A stretch of DNA of 7,530 nt from Candidatus Levyibacteriota bacterium (GTDB lineage: Bacteria > Patescibacteriota > Microgenomatia > Levybacterales > UBA12049). Positions within the stretch are counted from its first letter, which is position 1, and each line of letters opens with the position of its first letter. The notes beneath the pieces are model-generated. The model saw nothing but the letters and a program-made list of their open reading frames with translations. It was not told the DNA's origin and did no database searches. Below, one piece after another: positions 1 through 5,709 of the stretch. A program made the position numbers and the translations under genes. The stretch is from the NCBI GenBank assembly GCA_023245515.1, contig JAHFKE010000053.1:1-7530 (forward strand), written 5' to 3'.

Positions 1-632
1 ACAATATCGGACTTTTTGAGTAGAGATTGCATGTCTTTGGATTTCTCCGCATTCCCAAAGACAGGTTTGTCTGTGATATCGTAAAAAAGTACCTTCATGC
101 CTAAGGCTTCTGCCAGTATTCCTACCTGTGAGCCTATATTGCCATAGCCTATGATTCCGAGCGTCTTGCCCTTAATTTCGTAGCAATTTTGGGTTGATTT
201 GTCCCAAATTCCCTCGTGGAGCTTGGAACTTTTCTCAAAGACTCTGCGGGCCAGCATGATCATCTCTCCTATGGTGAGCTCCACAACGCTTCTAGTGCTA
301 CTGTAGGGCGCGTTAAAGACTGCTGTACCATTAAGGCCCGATGCTGTCAGGTCGATGTTATTCGTGCCTATTCCGAAAACGCCTATGGCTAGAAGGCGAT
401 CAGCATGCTTGAGAAGGCTGGGTGTTATTTGTGTGCGTGAGCGGATACCGAGAATCGATCTTTTCTGTATTTTCCCAATGAGATCCTCTTCGGAAAGGCT
501 TTTGGGATAATATTCGACAGAATAGCCTTCTTTTTCAAAGAGTGCGACGGCATCATTGTGGACATTTTCAAGAAGAAGGACGGAAATCTTGCTTTTCGGA
601 TAGGAAAGTTGCGCTTGAGGAGTGATAGGCAT
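1..632 (-). CDS. serA: D-3-phosphoglycerate dehydrogenase, N-terminal part (cut by window edge)
   Basis: SerA oxidises 3-phosphoglycerate to 3-phosphohydroxypyruvate with NAD+, the first committed step of serine synthesis in the cytoplasm. I translated the minus strand from ATG 632-630 and get 210 codons without a stop up to the left edge. Seen: an N-terminal substrate-domain half with RSRT (residues 64-67), FGIGTNNID (86-94), FNAPYSSTRSVVE (106-118), then the Rossmann motif GYGNIG (162-167) and an Asp (185) at the end of the next strand that would bind the NAD ribose. These blocks align closely with E. coli SerA as I remember it (GIGTN.VDL, FNAPFSNTRSVAEL, LGIIGYGHIG), so the call is SerA rather than a generic 2-hydroxyacid dehydrogenase. 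The catalytic Arg/Glu/His and any ACT domain lie outside the window. It is divergent from the sortase block. Its -10 box lies 6 bases before ATG, predicting a leaderless mRNA. Confidence 0.93.
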   Translation of the reverse strand, partial: MPITPQAQLSYPKSKISVLLLENVHNDAVALFEKEGYSVEYYPKSLSEEDLIGKIQKRSILGIRSRTQITPSLLKHADRLLAIGVFGIGTNNIDLTASGLNGTAVFNAPYSSTRSVVELTIGEMIMLARRVFEKSSKLHEGIWDKSTQNCYEIKGKTLGIIGYGNIGSQVGILAEALGMKVLFYDITDKPVFGNAEKSKDMQSLLKKSDI

Positions 633-640
633 GTGCCTAT
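625..640. promoter_or_regulatory. Perfect dyad over the serA start, candidate operator
   Basis: ATAGGCA and TGCCTAT form a perfect 7-bp inverted repeat with a 2-base spacer. It covers the serA start codon and touches the -10 box, where a repressor would block initiation. The hexamer ATAGGC/GCCTAT occurs again at 717-722 and 803-808 in the same divergent region. The binding function is inference, and short dyads can arise by chance. Confidence 0.3.
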
Positions 641-666
641 TATACGCCTCCAGCTGCAAATTACAA
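639..666 (-). promoter_or_regulatory. Predicted leaderless promoter of serA
   Basis: On the minus strand TTGTAA (666-661) is followed after 16 bases by a perfect TATAAT (644-639). Six bases then separate the -10 box from ATG (632-630), so the expected transcription start is the A of the start codon. There is a GGAGG on the minus strand, but it lies upstream of the -10 box, 14 bases before ATG, and would not be in the transcript. Strong by sequence; the start site itself is inferred. Confidence 0.65.
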
Positions 667-705
667 GAGATTTATGCCTAAAAAGAGCAAGAATAAGAAA
701 GTTAT

Positions 706-730
706 CTGAGTTATAAGCCTATTCACTCAG
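706..730. repeat. Inverted repeat CTGAGT...ACTCAG in the divergent region
   Basis: CTGAGT (706-711) and ACTCAG (725-730) are perfect inverted copies with a 13-base spacer, located between the two divergent promoters. TTAT/ATAA outside the arms could extend the pairing with a small bulge. It could be an operator or chance; no T-tract follows, so a terminator is unlikely. Confidence 0.25.
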
Positions 731-757
731 TAATAAAAGAGCTATGAAGATGCACTA

Positions 758-786
758 TTGACAATCTATATTATTTGTTATATAAT
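758..786 (+). promoter_or_regulatory. Perfect-consensus sigma70 promoter for the LASTG protein and sortase
   Basis: TTGACA (758-763), a 17-base spacer and TATAAT (781-786) match the sigma70 consensus at all twelve positions with optimal spacing. Transcription should start near 793, giving a leader of about 44 bases before ATG 837. The leader is AT-rich and has no Shine-Dalgarno sequence. A weaker TATAAA at 827-832, four bases before ATG, could give a much shorter mRNA. The consensus match implies high, possibly constitutive expression of a structural surface protein. Confidence 0.8.
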
Positions 787-836
787 CCCTTTATAAAGAT
801 ATATAGGCTTTTTAAATAAGTCTCACTATAAATTTT

Positions 837-1385
837 ATGTTAAACAAATTTGCAACCATTCTTATCGCTCTACTTCTGACAGCAGCTGTCGCTCAGCCGG
901 CATATGCTTCAGGTTCTTCTACAGTGAATTTCGGTTCATGTGGAAATCCTCAGTTCGGACTTTCTCAAGAAAATAGCGGAAACAGCCATGGTGTTGTTAA
1001 TGTCGGTACCTTTTCAGGTGTTGATAAAGTATACAAATCAGGCAGTAACGCTCTCCAGTGTCTTTGTGTTGATACAGGTAAGGGATATGAAACAAAATGG
1101 CTTGATGCATCAGGACTTTCTGAATCACAGATCAAGGACTACAAGAACGATGGATGGATTTTCGTAGCAACAGGTGCAAGTTGGGGCTTGAATGATTCTC
1201 CTTATCTTGCTAAGAACAGTGAGTATTCATGTAAGTCAAATGAAGTTGCAACGCCTACTGTTAACATAGTTACGCTTGCTTCTACAGGTAACATCGCATT
1301 CATCTATCTTCTTGCCCTCGTAGGATCAGTATCGCTCGCACTGGGCTTGATCCTGAACTACACCAAGCCTCGTCAAGTAAAATAA
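837..1385 (+). CDS. Small secreted Cys-containing surface protein with LASTG sortase signal
   Basis: Probable sortase substrate of 182 residues. Seen: a Sec signal peptide (Lys4, hydrophobic core 6-19, AYA before a likely cut after residue 24), an exported domain of about 120 residues with four cysteines (35, 75, 77, 132), then LASTG at 147-151, a transmembrane segment (about 153-174) and a short basic tail (KPRQVK). This is the classic cell-wall sorting layout; LAxTG is the known preference of class E sortases. The sortase gene starts 19 bases downstream, so the two are probably co-transcribed from the consensus promoter at 758-786. Cleavage between Thr150 and Gly151 would leave a small anchored ectodomain. 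I do not recognise the ectodomain; its four cysteines, including a CLC pair, could form disulfides outside the cell. The start is fixed by the signal peptide. Confidence 0.85.
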   Translation: MLNKFATILIALLLTAAVAQPAYASGSSTVNFGSCGNPQFGLSQENSGNSHGVVNVGTFSGVDKVYKSGSNALQCLCVDTGKGYETKWLDASGLSESQIKDYKNDGWIFVATGASWGLNDSPYLAKNSEYSCKSNEVATPTVNIVTLASTGNIAFIYLLALVGSVSLALGLILNYTKPRQVK

Positions 1386-1404
1386 TAAGTTTTATTAATT
1401 TACT

Positions 1405-1941
1405 ATGAAATTTCTGTCCAAATTACTCATATTCTTCGGCGTACTCTGTCTTTTGACAGCAGGGTATTATATGTGGCTGCGCACTTCTCCTACTCGCTTA
1501 AACTTCGACACGACGTATGCCCAGAACCAATCCGTGGCTGCTGAATCAAAAGCTGTGCCTACGAGGCTGATAATTGGGGACGTCAAGGTAGATCTTCCTG
1601 TCTATGCTGCCTCTGTGGTCAATAACCAGTGGCAAACAACGACAAAAGGAGTTTCATATCTTAGATCATCCCCTGTGCCTGGGGAAAAGGGCAATAGTAT
1701 TATTTACGGGCATAATTGGCTTAATCTCCTGGGGCCTTTGACTGCGGTCAGGCCGGGTGAAAAAATAGAGGTAGATTTCAGTGATAATTCACATAAGACC
1801 TTTGTTGTGGAGTATACGTCTATCGTTAATCCGAACGATGCAAGTATCCTCGCTCCTTCTAAAGACAAGCGTATCACGCTTTACACCTGTACAGGTTTTC
1901 TTGATTCCAAGCGCTTCGTCGCAGTAGCGACCCTCCAGTAA
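1405..1941 (+). CDS. Sortase (class E/D-like), membrane-anchored transpeptidase
   Basis: Sortases cut a sorting signal between Thr and Gly and join the Thr to a cell-envelope amine, usually peptidoglycan precursor. Seen in 178 residues: an N-terminal membrane anchor (about 5-25), a linker, then the sortase barrel opening with PTRLIIGDVKVDLPV (52-66). The catalytic residues are all visible: His103 in YGHNW, Cys162 in TLYTC and Arg170 in SKRFVAVA. The protein ends soon after the Arg strand, as class D/E enzymes do. The upstream neighbour ends in LASTG, which fits class E specificity and suggests a dedicated enzyme-substrate pair. TATTAA lies six bases before ATG but is a poor -10 match without a -35, so transcription probably comes from the upstream gene. 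No Shine-Dalgarno is visible. The family is secure; the subclass is inferred. Confidence 0.9.
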   Translation: MKFLSKLLIFFGVLCLLTAGYYMWLRTSPTRLNFDTTYAQNQSVAAESKAVPTRLIIGDVKVDLPVYAASVVNNQWQTTTKGVSYLRSSPVPGEKGNSIIYGHNWLNLLGPLTAVRPGEKIEVDFSDNSHKTFVVEYTSIVNPNDASILAPSKDKRITLYTCTGFLDSKRFVAVATLQ

Positions 1942-1943
1942 GA

Positions 1944-1999
1944 GTGATTAGTGACTAGTGATTAGCTCCTAATCCCTAACCTCTAGCCACTAACGACTA
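1944..1999. repeat. Heptamer-phased inverted repeat behind the sortase gene
   Basis: Eight consecutive 7-base units, each ending in TA, begin three bases after the sortase stop: GTGATTA, GTGACTA, GTGATTA, GCTCCTA, ATCCCTA, ACCTCTA, GCCACTA, ACGACTA. The first three are one unit on the plus strand; the later ones read as TAGKG-like units on the minus strand, so the array inverts at its centre. GATTAG (1960-1965), a CTC loop and CTAATC (1969-1974) form the tip, and the stem extends imperfectly to 1944/1990. It may act as a transcript-end hairpin, but no T-run follows. A second, different heptamer tract lies at 5575-5612. Confidence 0.6.
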
Positions 2000-2030
2000 G
2001 TCTGGCCTCTAGTCAATTTCCTCTTCGATT

Positions 2031-2039
2031 TGCTACCAT
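2031..2039 (+). promoter_or_regulatory. Possible extended -10 promoter of the carboxypeptidase gene
   Basis: TGC followed by TACCAT (2034-2039) is an extended -10 element. Transcription would start near 2046, two bases before ATG 2048, so the mRNA would be nearly leaderless. No good -35 is visible at 16-18 bases upstream, which extended -10 promoters can tolerate. The position after the heptamer hairpin supports a separate transcription unit. Confidence 0.4.
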
Positions 2040-2047
2040 AGAAACTC

Positions 2048-3022
2048 ATGGGTAGATTCATTTCTTATCTAAGTACCGTTATTCTCCTTGCTCTTATTTT
2101 GGCCGGTGGTTTCCTCATCCACTTTAGCTTTGGGAGTGAAACACTTCTCAAATCCGTATCCCCTATTCCTGACTTTCTTACTTTGAGTAAAAATAGTCAG
2201 GTGCGCCTACTTGATCTTTGGTTGCCTTCTTTGGACCAAAATCATGGAAGCGTCTTGGGTTTGTCTGCTTTAACAGCTCGATCTATTCTGATATATGACC
2301 TGGTGAGTGATGAAGTTATTTATGAGAAAAATGCGGATAAAAGAATGCCGATGGCCTCACTTACCAAAATAATGACGGCTATTATCGCTATTGAGAATCC
2401 CCGGAAGGAGAATGAATACGCTGTAAAGGAGGAGAATCTGGTCGGTGAGAATAGCATGGGTCTTTCAGAGGGCGAAGTGCTTTCCTTGGAAGAGTTGCTT
2501 TATGGCTTAATGCTGCCTTCAGGTAATGATGCGGCTGAGACTCTTGCGGGTAACTACCCTTCCGGGCGAGTTGCTTTTATACAAGCAATGAACGATAAGG
2601 CAAAGGCATTAGGGCTTAAAGATACTCATTTTGACAATCCTTCCGGCCTACAAGGTGATGGTATTCAGTATACAACCGCTCATGATCTGCTTGTCATGAC
2701 GAGGTATGCTCTGGAGAGTTATCCTCTTTTTGCCCAAATAGTGAGTACGGTCTCGTATGTAATTCCAGCCACCTTTACGCATAAAGGATATGAGGTGGCA
2801 AATGAAACCAATCTTTTGACAACGTATGAAGGAGTGAAAGGTGTCAAAACCGGCTATACGCCTGAAGCTGGTCTTTGTCTGGTGACCTACTTAGATTATG
2901 GCCGACATAAGATTATCGGCGTTCTTCTCAATAGTGAGAATCGTAGGGGTGAAATGAGAGAGCTTCTGGATTATTCGCTTACATCTCTAGGAATCAAGCC
3001 TCCCCCATTTCAAGGGGACTAA
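2048..3022 (+). CDS. Membrane-tethered D-alanyl-D-alanine carboxypeptidase (PBP5/DacA-type, peptidase S11)
   Basis: This family removes the terminal D-Ala from peptidoglycan stem pentapeptides outside the membrane and so limits cross-linking. Seen in 324 residues: an N-terminal transmembrane anchor (about 8-28), a linker to residue 75, then the serine-peptidase domain with all three active-site motifs: SLTK (nucleophile Ser104, Lys107), SGN (158-160) and KTG (267-269) within GVKTGYTPEAG. Further family blocks are MGLSEGE (137-143) and DNPSGL (196-201). It ends soon after the catalytic domain and lacks the C-terminal beta domain and amphipathic anchor of E. coli PBP5, so membrane attachment is by the N-terminus. 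It follows the sortase, which uses peptidoglycan precursors as acceptor, so a shared role in wall maturation is plausible. The stop codon is also the left copy of the possible target duplication of the element at 3023-3182. Confidence 0.92.
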   Translation: MGRFISYLSTVILLALILAGGFLIHFSFGSETLLKSVSPIPDFLTLSKNSQVRLLDLWLPSLDQNHGSVLGLSALTARSILIYDLVSDEVIYEKNADKRMPMASLTKIMTAIIAIENPRKENEYAVKEENLVGENSMGLSEGEVLSLEELLYGLMLPSGNDAAETLAGNYPSGRVAFIQAMNDKAKALGLKDTHFDNPSGLQGDGIQYTTAHDLLVMTRYALESYPLFAQIVSTVSYVIPATFTHKGYEVANETNLLTTYEGVKGVKTGYTPEAGLCLVTYLDYGRHKIIGVLLNSENRRGEMRELLDYSLTSLGIKPPPFQGD

Positions 3023-3182
3023 GTCGACAAATCAAAATAACTTATATAAACTGACTTGTCTTTTTGGCGACATTCTTCGCTACTAATCAGCTTAGGTATG
3101 TGCTCATACCCTCGCCAATTAGCGTCTCGAATTTCACCAAAAATCCTACGTGATTTTGTACAACTTATTTTGATTTGTCGAC
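3023..3182. mobile_element. 160-bp imperfect palindrome, MITE-like element
   Basis: The outer ends are perfect 18-bp inverted repeats: GTCGACAAATCAAAATAA at 3023-3040 and its reverse complement at 3165-3182. Pairing continues imperfectly inward, with a long block at 3061-3075 against 3129-3143 (TTTTTGG.GA.ATTC) and a central hairpin GGTATG (3095-3100), loop TGCT, CATACC (3105-3110). The hairpin centre coincides exactly with the centre of the element. TAA stands directly outside both ends (3020-3022 and 3183-3185) and would be a 3-bp target duplication. It has no coding capacity, so any movement would need a transposase elsewhere. If transcribed it folds into one long hairpin and could also act as an RNA processing or stop signal. 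The structure is certain; mobility is inference. Confidence 0.6.
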
Positions 3183-3189
3183 TAAAGCA

Positions 3190-3218
3190 TTGACAAGGGA
3201 AAAGATCATATACATAAT
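3190..3218 (+). promoter_or_regulatory. Strong sigma70 promoter of the Cys-rich anchored protein
   Basis: TTGACA (3190-3195), a 17-base spacer and CATAAT (3213-3218) match the consensus at eleven of twelve positions. The expected start near 3225 gives a leader of about 20 bases before ATG 3245, without a Shine-Dalgarno sequence. The -35 box begins only eight bases outside the right end of the palindromic element, so this promoter is independent of, but almost touches, that insertion. Confidence 0.72.
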
Positions 3219-3244
3219 GAAATAGAATCTCTTGTCCTTAATGC

Positions 3245-4567
3245 ATGAAACTGAAGAAGCCCAAAAAAGGTGTTAAAAAATCTTCTATGAAGCTGTGGAA
3301 CCGCGGGTCGATCAACGCGGGAATGATCTATGCTGTTGCCGCTATGTTCCTGTTCGCCGCTCTGGGTATGATCGTCATAGGAGGTATCCAGGTGATAATT
3401 CCTAAAAGTCCGATTCCCTCTTCATATGCTTGCTGTGATAGCGGTGACGGTGCTGACTGTCATCCTCTTGCTGACAAGCAAATTACTTTTAACGGTGAAG
3501 TATATGGCCTACTCAAGTCGAATATTTACCAATGGGAGGGCAAGCATGTCGATCCTGCTGGTCCTGATCAGTATGCAAATCCATCCACGGGTGAGGGAAG
3601 GATTTTTCTTAACACAACGGACCATAATCATGAGATAGCAGCTATAGCTGCCGGTGTCAGTCCAGACTTATGCAAGCCAGGGCAGGACTTTTTGTGGATG
3701 ACAGACAATTCATGTTTTGGCATTCCTAATGATCAGCTTATTTATGTCTGCAGGGCGTCCAAGTCCGAATGCGCGAAAGCGGAGAATAAAGATACTATGC
3801 CCTTTGATGTTTACTTCAGGATGAGAGATTTTACCGGGACGATACCGCCTCAGATGTCAATGTCATGTGCCAGGCCTGGTGCTGAAGATCAAAAAATTGT
3901 CGATGTGAAGAATGCCAAAGGCGAGAAGAATCTTCAGCTCGAAACCTTCAATGTGGAAACTGGGAATAAGTGGTTCAGCATATGGTGTAAGCCTGCTGTC
4001 TATCTTTATCCGAAAGAGAGAACACAGGTGCATGTAGTCGTTGAGCCAAAAGGTGAAATGAATTATACTATTCCGCTTTATCCTAAGGGCGGATGGGATG
4101 TTACGGCATATCCTGATGGAAGGATTGTTAATCAAGGCAAGACATACCCGTATCTTTACTGGGAGGCAGCAATTTCCGATAGCCTTATCATAGAACCCAA
4201 GACTGGCTATGTCGTGACCAGTAAGGAGCTTGCGAGTCTTTTCGCAACAGTGCTCCCCCGGATGGGTCTTAATGAAAAAGAAAGCAGTGAATTCAGTGAG
4301 TATTGGGTGAAAGCTTTGCCCGCTTCCCCTTACTATTTCGTGGGTATTGTCCCTGAAGGTCAGATCAATTATCTCGCTCCTTTGACAATAAAACCAAGTC
4401 CTGACAGTCTGCTTCGGGTCAGCTTTTATTTCAAGACACTAGACAAGAAGATGGAAGTGGAGGCGCCTGAGTTTTCAGGATTTGAGCGCACCGGATTTAC
4501 TGTTACTGAATGGGGAGGATTTTTCAAAGCGGATAAGAATCATCCTAACTTCACCTGTCTCATGTAG
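3245..4567 (+). CDS. Membrane-anchored Cys-rich protein with KPAVYLYP...TEWGG domain, function unknown
   Basis: Function not known to me. Seen in 440 residues: a very basic N-terminus (eight Lys in the first 16 residues), one transmembrane segment (about 26-52) that would place the rest outside, and a middle region (60-245) with cysteines at 63, 64, 72, 143, 157, 169, 176 and 208. A C-terminal domain (about 248-428) carries CKPAVYLYP (248-256), GWDVTAYPDG (283-292), YPYLYWEA (301-308), SEYW (351-354) and GFTVTEWGG (417-425). I recall that last set of blocks from uncharacterised bacterial proteins but cannot name the family. The protein ends in FTCLM, with a tenth cysteine three residues from the end. 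Ten cysteines in an exported protein suggest disulfides. ATG 3245 is chosen because the overlapping ATG at 3241 runs into an early stop. It has its own strong promoter and lies among envelope genes. A surface role is inference. Confidence 0.85.
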   Translation: MKLKKPKKGVKKSSMKLWNRGSINAGMIYAVAAMFLFAALGMIVIGGIQVIIPKSPIPSSYACCDSGDGADCHPLADKQITFNGEVYGLLKSNIYQWEGKHVDPAGPDQYANPSTGEGRIFLNTTDHNHEIAAIAAGVSPDLCKPGQDFLWMTDNSCFGIPNDQLIYVCRASKSECAKAENKDTMPFDVYFRMRDFTGTIPPQMSMSCARPGAEDQKIVDVKNAKGEKNLQLETFNVETGNKWFSIWCKPAVYLYPKERTQVHVVVEPKGEMNYTIPLYPKGGWDVTAYPDGRIVNQGKTYPYLYWEAAISDSLIIEPKTGYVVTSKELASLFATVLPRMGLNEKESSEFSEYWVKALPASPYYFVGIVPEGQINYLAPLTIKPSPDSLLRVSFYFKTLDKKMEVEAPEFSGFERTGFTVTEWGGFFKADKNHPNFTCLM

Positions 4568-4591
4568 TATTGCTATTTGCCTACTTTACGT

Positions 4592-4620
4592 TTGATTGTA
4601 ATGTCTTAAGTCTATATACT
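4592..4620 (+). promoter_or_regulatory. Predicted leaderless promoter that decides the next gene's start
   Basis: TTGATT (4592-4597), a 17-base spacer and TATACT (4615-4620) form a good sigma70 promoter. Exactly six bases separate it from GTG 4627, so transcription should begin at that codon. This favours GTG 4627 over the in-frame TTG 4570 or GTG 4621, which would lie upstream of the transcript. It starts 25 bases after the preceding gene's stop. Confidence 0.6.
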
Positions 4621-4626
4621 GTGGCA

Positions 4627-5589
4627 GTGGAAAAAGAGTCAAAATTAGTCCCTGCCAATATAACTGTTCAAGAGGTTGCAGACATCTTTGCCTCCCATGT
4701 GCTCAAAGCTAAGAGTGACAGGAAGGCAGCAAGAGAATTTGCACGTCTCTATACACCCGAAGACGGTAGTCGCAGAAAAACCAAAAAAGCTGCCTTAGAG
4801 TATCTGAGGCAAAAACGTCAGCCTGATTTTTCGGAGGAAGCACAGGTATTTAGTCCGGAGGATCAACAAAAGATTAGTGAAGTACGTCGTGAATTTTTAT
4901 TCGAAGACAGTAGGTGCCTTAATGAGAAACAGGGAAATTATAGTTTTTATGATCGGGCCAGTTTGGTTTTTAAGGTGAAAGCAGGCCGCTTTAATGGCTT
5001 GACTAAAGAGGAGCGTCTGCAAGCCTACAGAGATGTGGGCTATACCCCTGACGAGATCAATAAGATTACAGGTAAGAAATTGCTCTTCTCTACAGTTCTC
5101 TCAACGGGATTGGCAATTACTTCTTTGGGAATCAAAGCGGGGGTTACGGTATATGAAAAAATCGTACCTTTTCTTGATCAGATACCCGATGCTAAAAAGG
5201 GTGTTGCAGTAGGGGCAGCAATTGCTATCAATACGCTTTCGTATGCTGTTCTTACTGCTCAAAACCTCCGCCTGACAAAAAGGGAAGGCGTGAGTATGAA
5301 TAACAATGTAACAGGGCTTTATTTCTTGTCTGACAGGCTACTTCCCAACCGTGCTAGAGATACTCTGACTGTGGGTACTCCCATACTGTACAATATATTT
5401 TCGCAGGTAAGAGATGCAGGTATTGTCGAGGCTATAGCAGCAAATCCTGATAAGATAGTTGCGGGAAGTGCGGCTGGTACAGTGTTTAATCTGGCTCTGG
5501 CAGGGGTTTGTGAGATATGGATGCGAAAAAGAGGCAAGGGTCAGAATGCGAAGTCTTCAAGTAATGCAGTTGACGAGTTAAAGAGTTAA
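4627..5589 (+). CDS. Orphan membrane protein with about four transmembrane segments
   Basis: I do not recognise this protein. From GTG 4627 it has 320 residues. The frame is open further up to TTG 4570, but the promoter argues for GTG 4627. Seen: a charged, probably cytoplasmic N-terminal half (1-150), rich in Lys/Arg/Glu and mostly helical in composition (KSDRKAAREFARLY, KKAALEYLRQKR), including GLTKEERLQAYRDVGYTPDEI at about 124-144. This is followed by hydrophobic stretches at about 152-172, 192-212, 246-260 and 278-298, and a basic, Ser/Asn-rich tail. Gly/Ala-rich helices such as GVAVGAAIAI suggest tight packing. No catalytic motif is visible. Its own promoter separates it from the Cys-rich gene. 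The last codons (GAGTTAA repeats) run into the degenerate heptamer tract. Substrate and role are unknown. Confidence 0.75.
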   Translation: MEKESKLVPANITVQEVADIFASHVLKAKSDRKAAREFARLYTPEDGSRRKTKKAALEYLRQKRQPDFSEEAQVFSPEDQQKISEVRREFLFEDSRCLNEKQGNYSFYDRASLVFKVKAGRFNGLTKEERLQAYRDVGYTPDEINKITGKKLLFSTVLSTGLAITSLGIKAGVTVYEKIVPFLDQIPDAKKGVAVGAAIAINTLSYAVLTAQNLRLTKREGVSMNNNVTGLYFLSDRLLPNRARDTLTVGTPILYNIFSQVRDAGIVEAIAANPDKIVAGSAAGTVFNLALAGVCEIWMRKRGKGQNAKSSSNAVDELKS

Positions 5590-5628
5590 CGATTAAGGAT
5601 TAAAGGGTTAGCGCGAAGCCGGTTAACC
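5575..5628. repeat. Second degenerate heptamer tract, overlapping a gene end
   Basis: GAGTTAA at 5575-5581 and 5583-5589 is followed in 7-base phase by GTTAACG (5585-5591), ATTAAGG, ATTAAAG and GGTTAGC (5606-5612). The tract includes the stop codon of the preceding membrane protein. The palindrome GGTTAACC follows at 5621-5628, so GGTTA (5606-5610) can pair with TAACC (5624-5628). The arrangement resembles the array at 1944-1999: a period-7 tract directly behind a gene, with an inverted part after it. Confidence 0.4.
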
Positions 5629-5680
5629 AGTAGGCTTTATGATACTCAAGAGCACCTTCGGCCTGCGACTGTGTTTGACG

Positions 5681-5709
5681 TTGACTGTTTGTCGATAAAA
5701 ATCTACAAT
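5681..5709 (+). promoter_or_regulatory. Possible promoter overlapping the ParB-like gene start
   Basis: TTGACT (5681-5686), a 17-base spacer and TACAAT (5704-5709) match the sigma70 consensus at ten of twelve positions. The -10 box overlaps ATG 5708, and the expected start near 5716 is one base before the in-frame ATG 5717. If real, translation begins at Met4, not at the first ATG. A second copy of the -35-like motif, TTGACG, lies at 5675-5680. Confidence 0.45.

Noticed and set aside
1393..1404. Leaderless promoter for the sortase (TATTAA six bases before ATG)
   Set aside because: Only four of six -10 positions match, in very AT-rich sequence with no -35; co-transcription with the upstream gene is simpler.
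1944..1999. CRISPR array
   Set aside because: Units are 7 bases, contiguous and diverged; there are no spacers and no cas genes.
3863..4135. Minus-strand frame of 90 codons inside the Cys-rich gene
   Set aside because: No promoter or known motif, and the plus-strand frame has clear domain blocks across the same stretch.
4570..4626. Extended start of the membrane protein at TTG 4570 or GTG 4621
   Set aside because: Both lie before or inside the region just upstream of the predicted transcript start; TATACT six bases before GTG 4627 gives a better explanation.
5590..5707. tRNA or small structured RNA in the GC-richer gap before the ParB-like gene
   Set aside because: I could not find a cloverleaf or T-loop sequence, and the hairpins seen are short.
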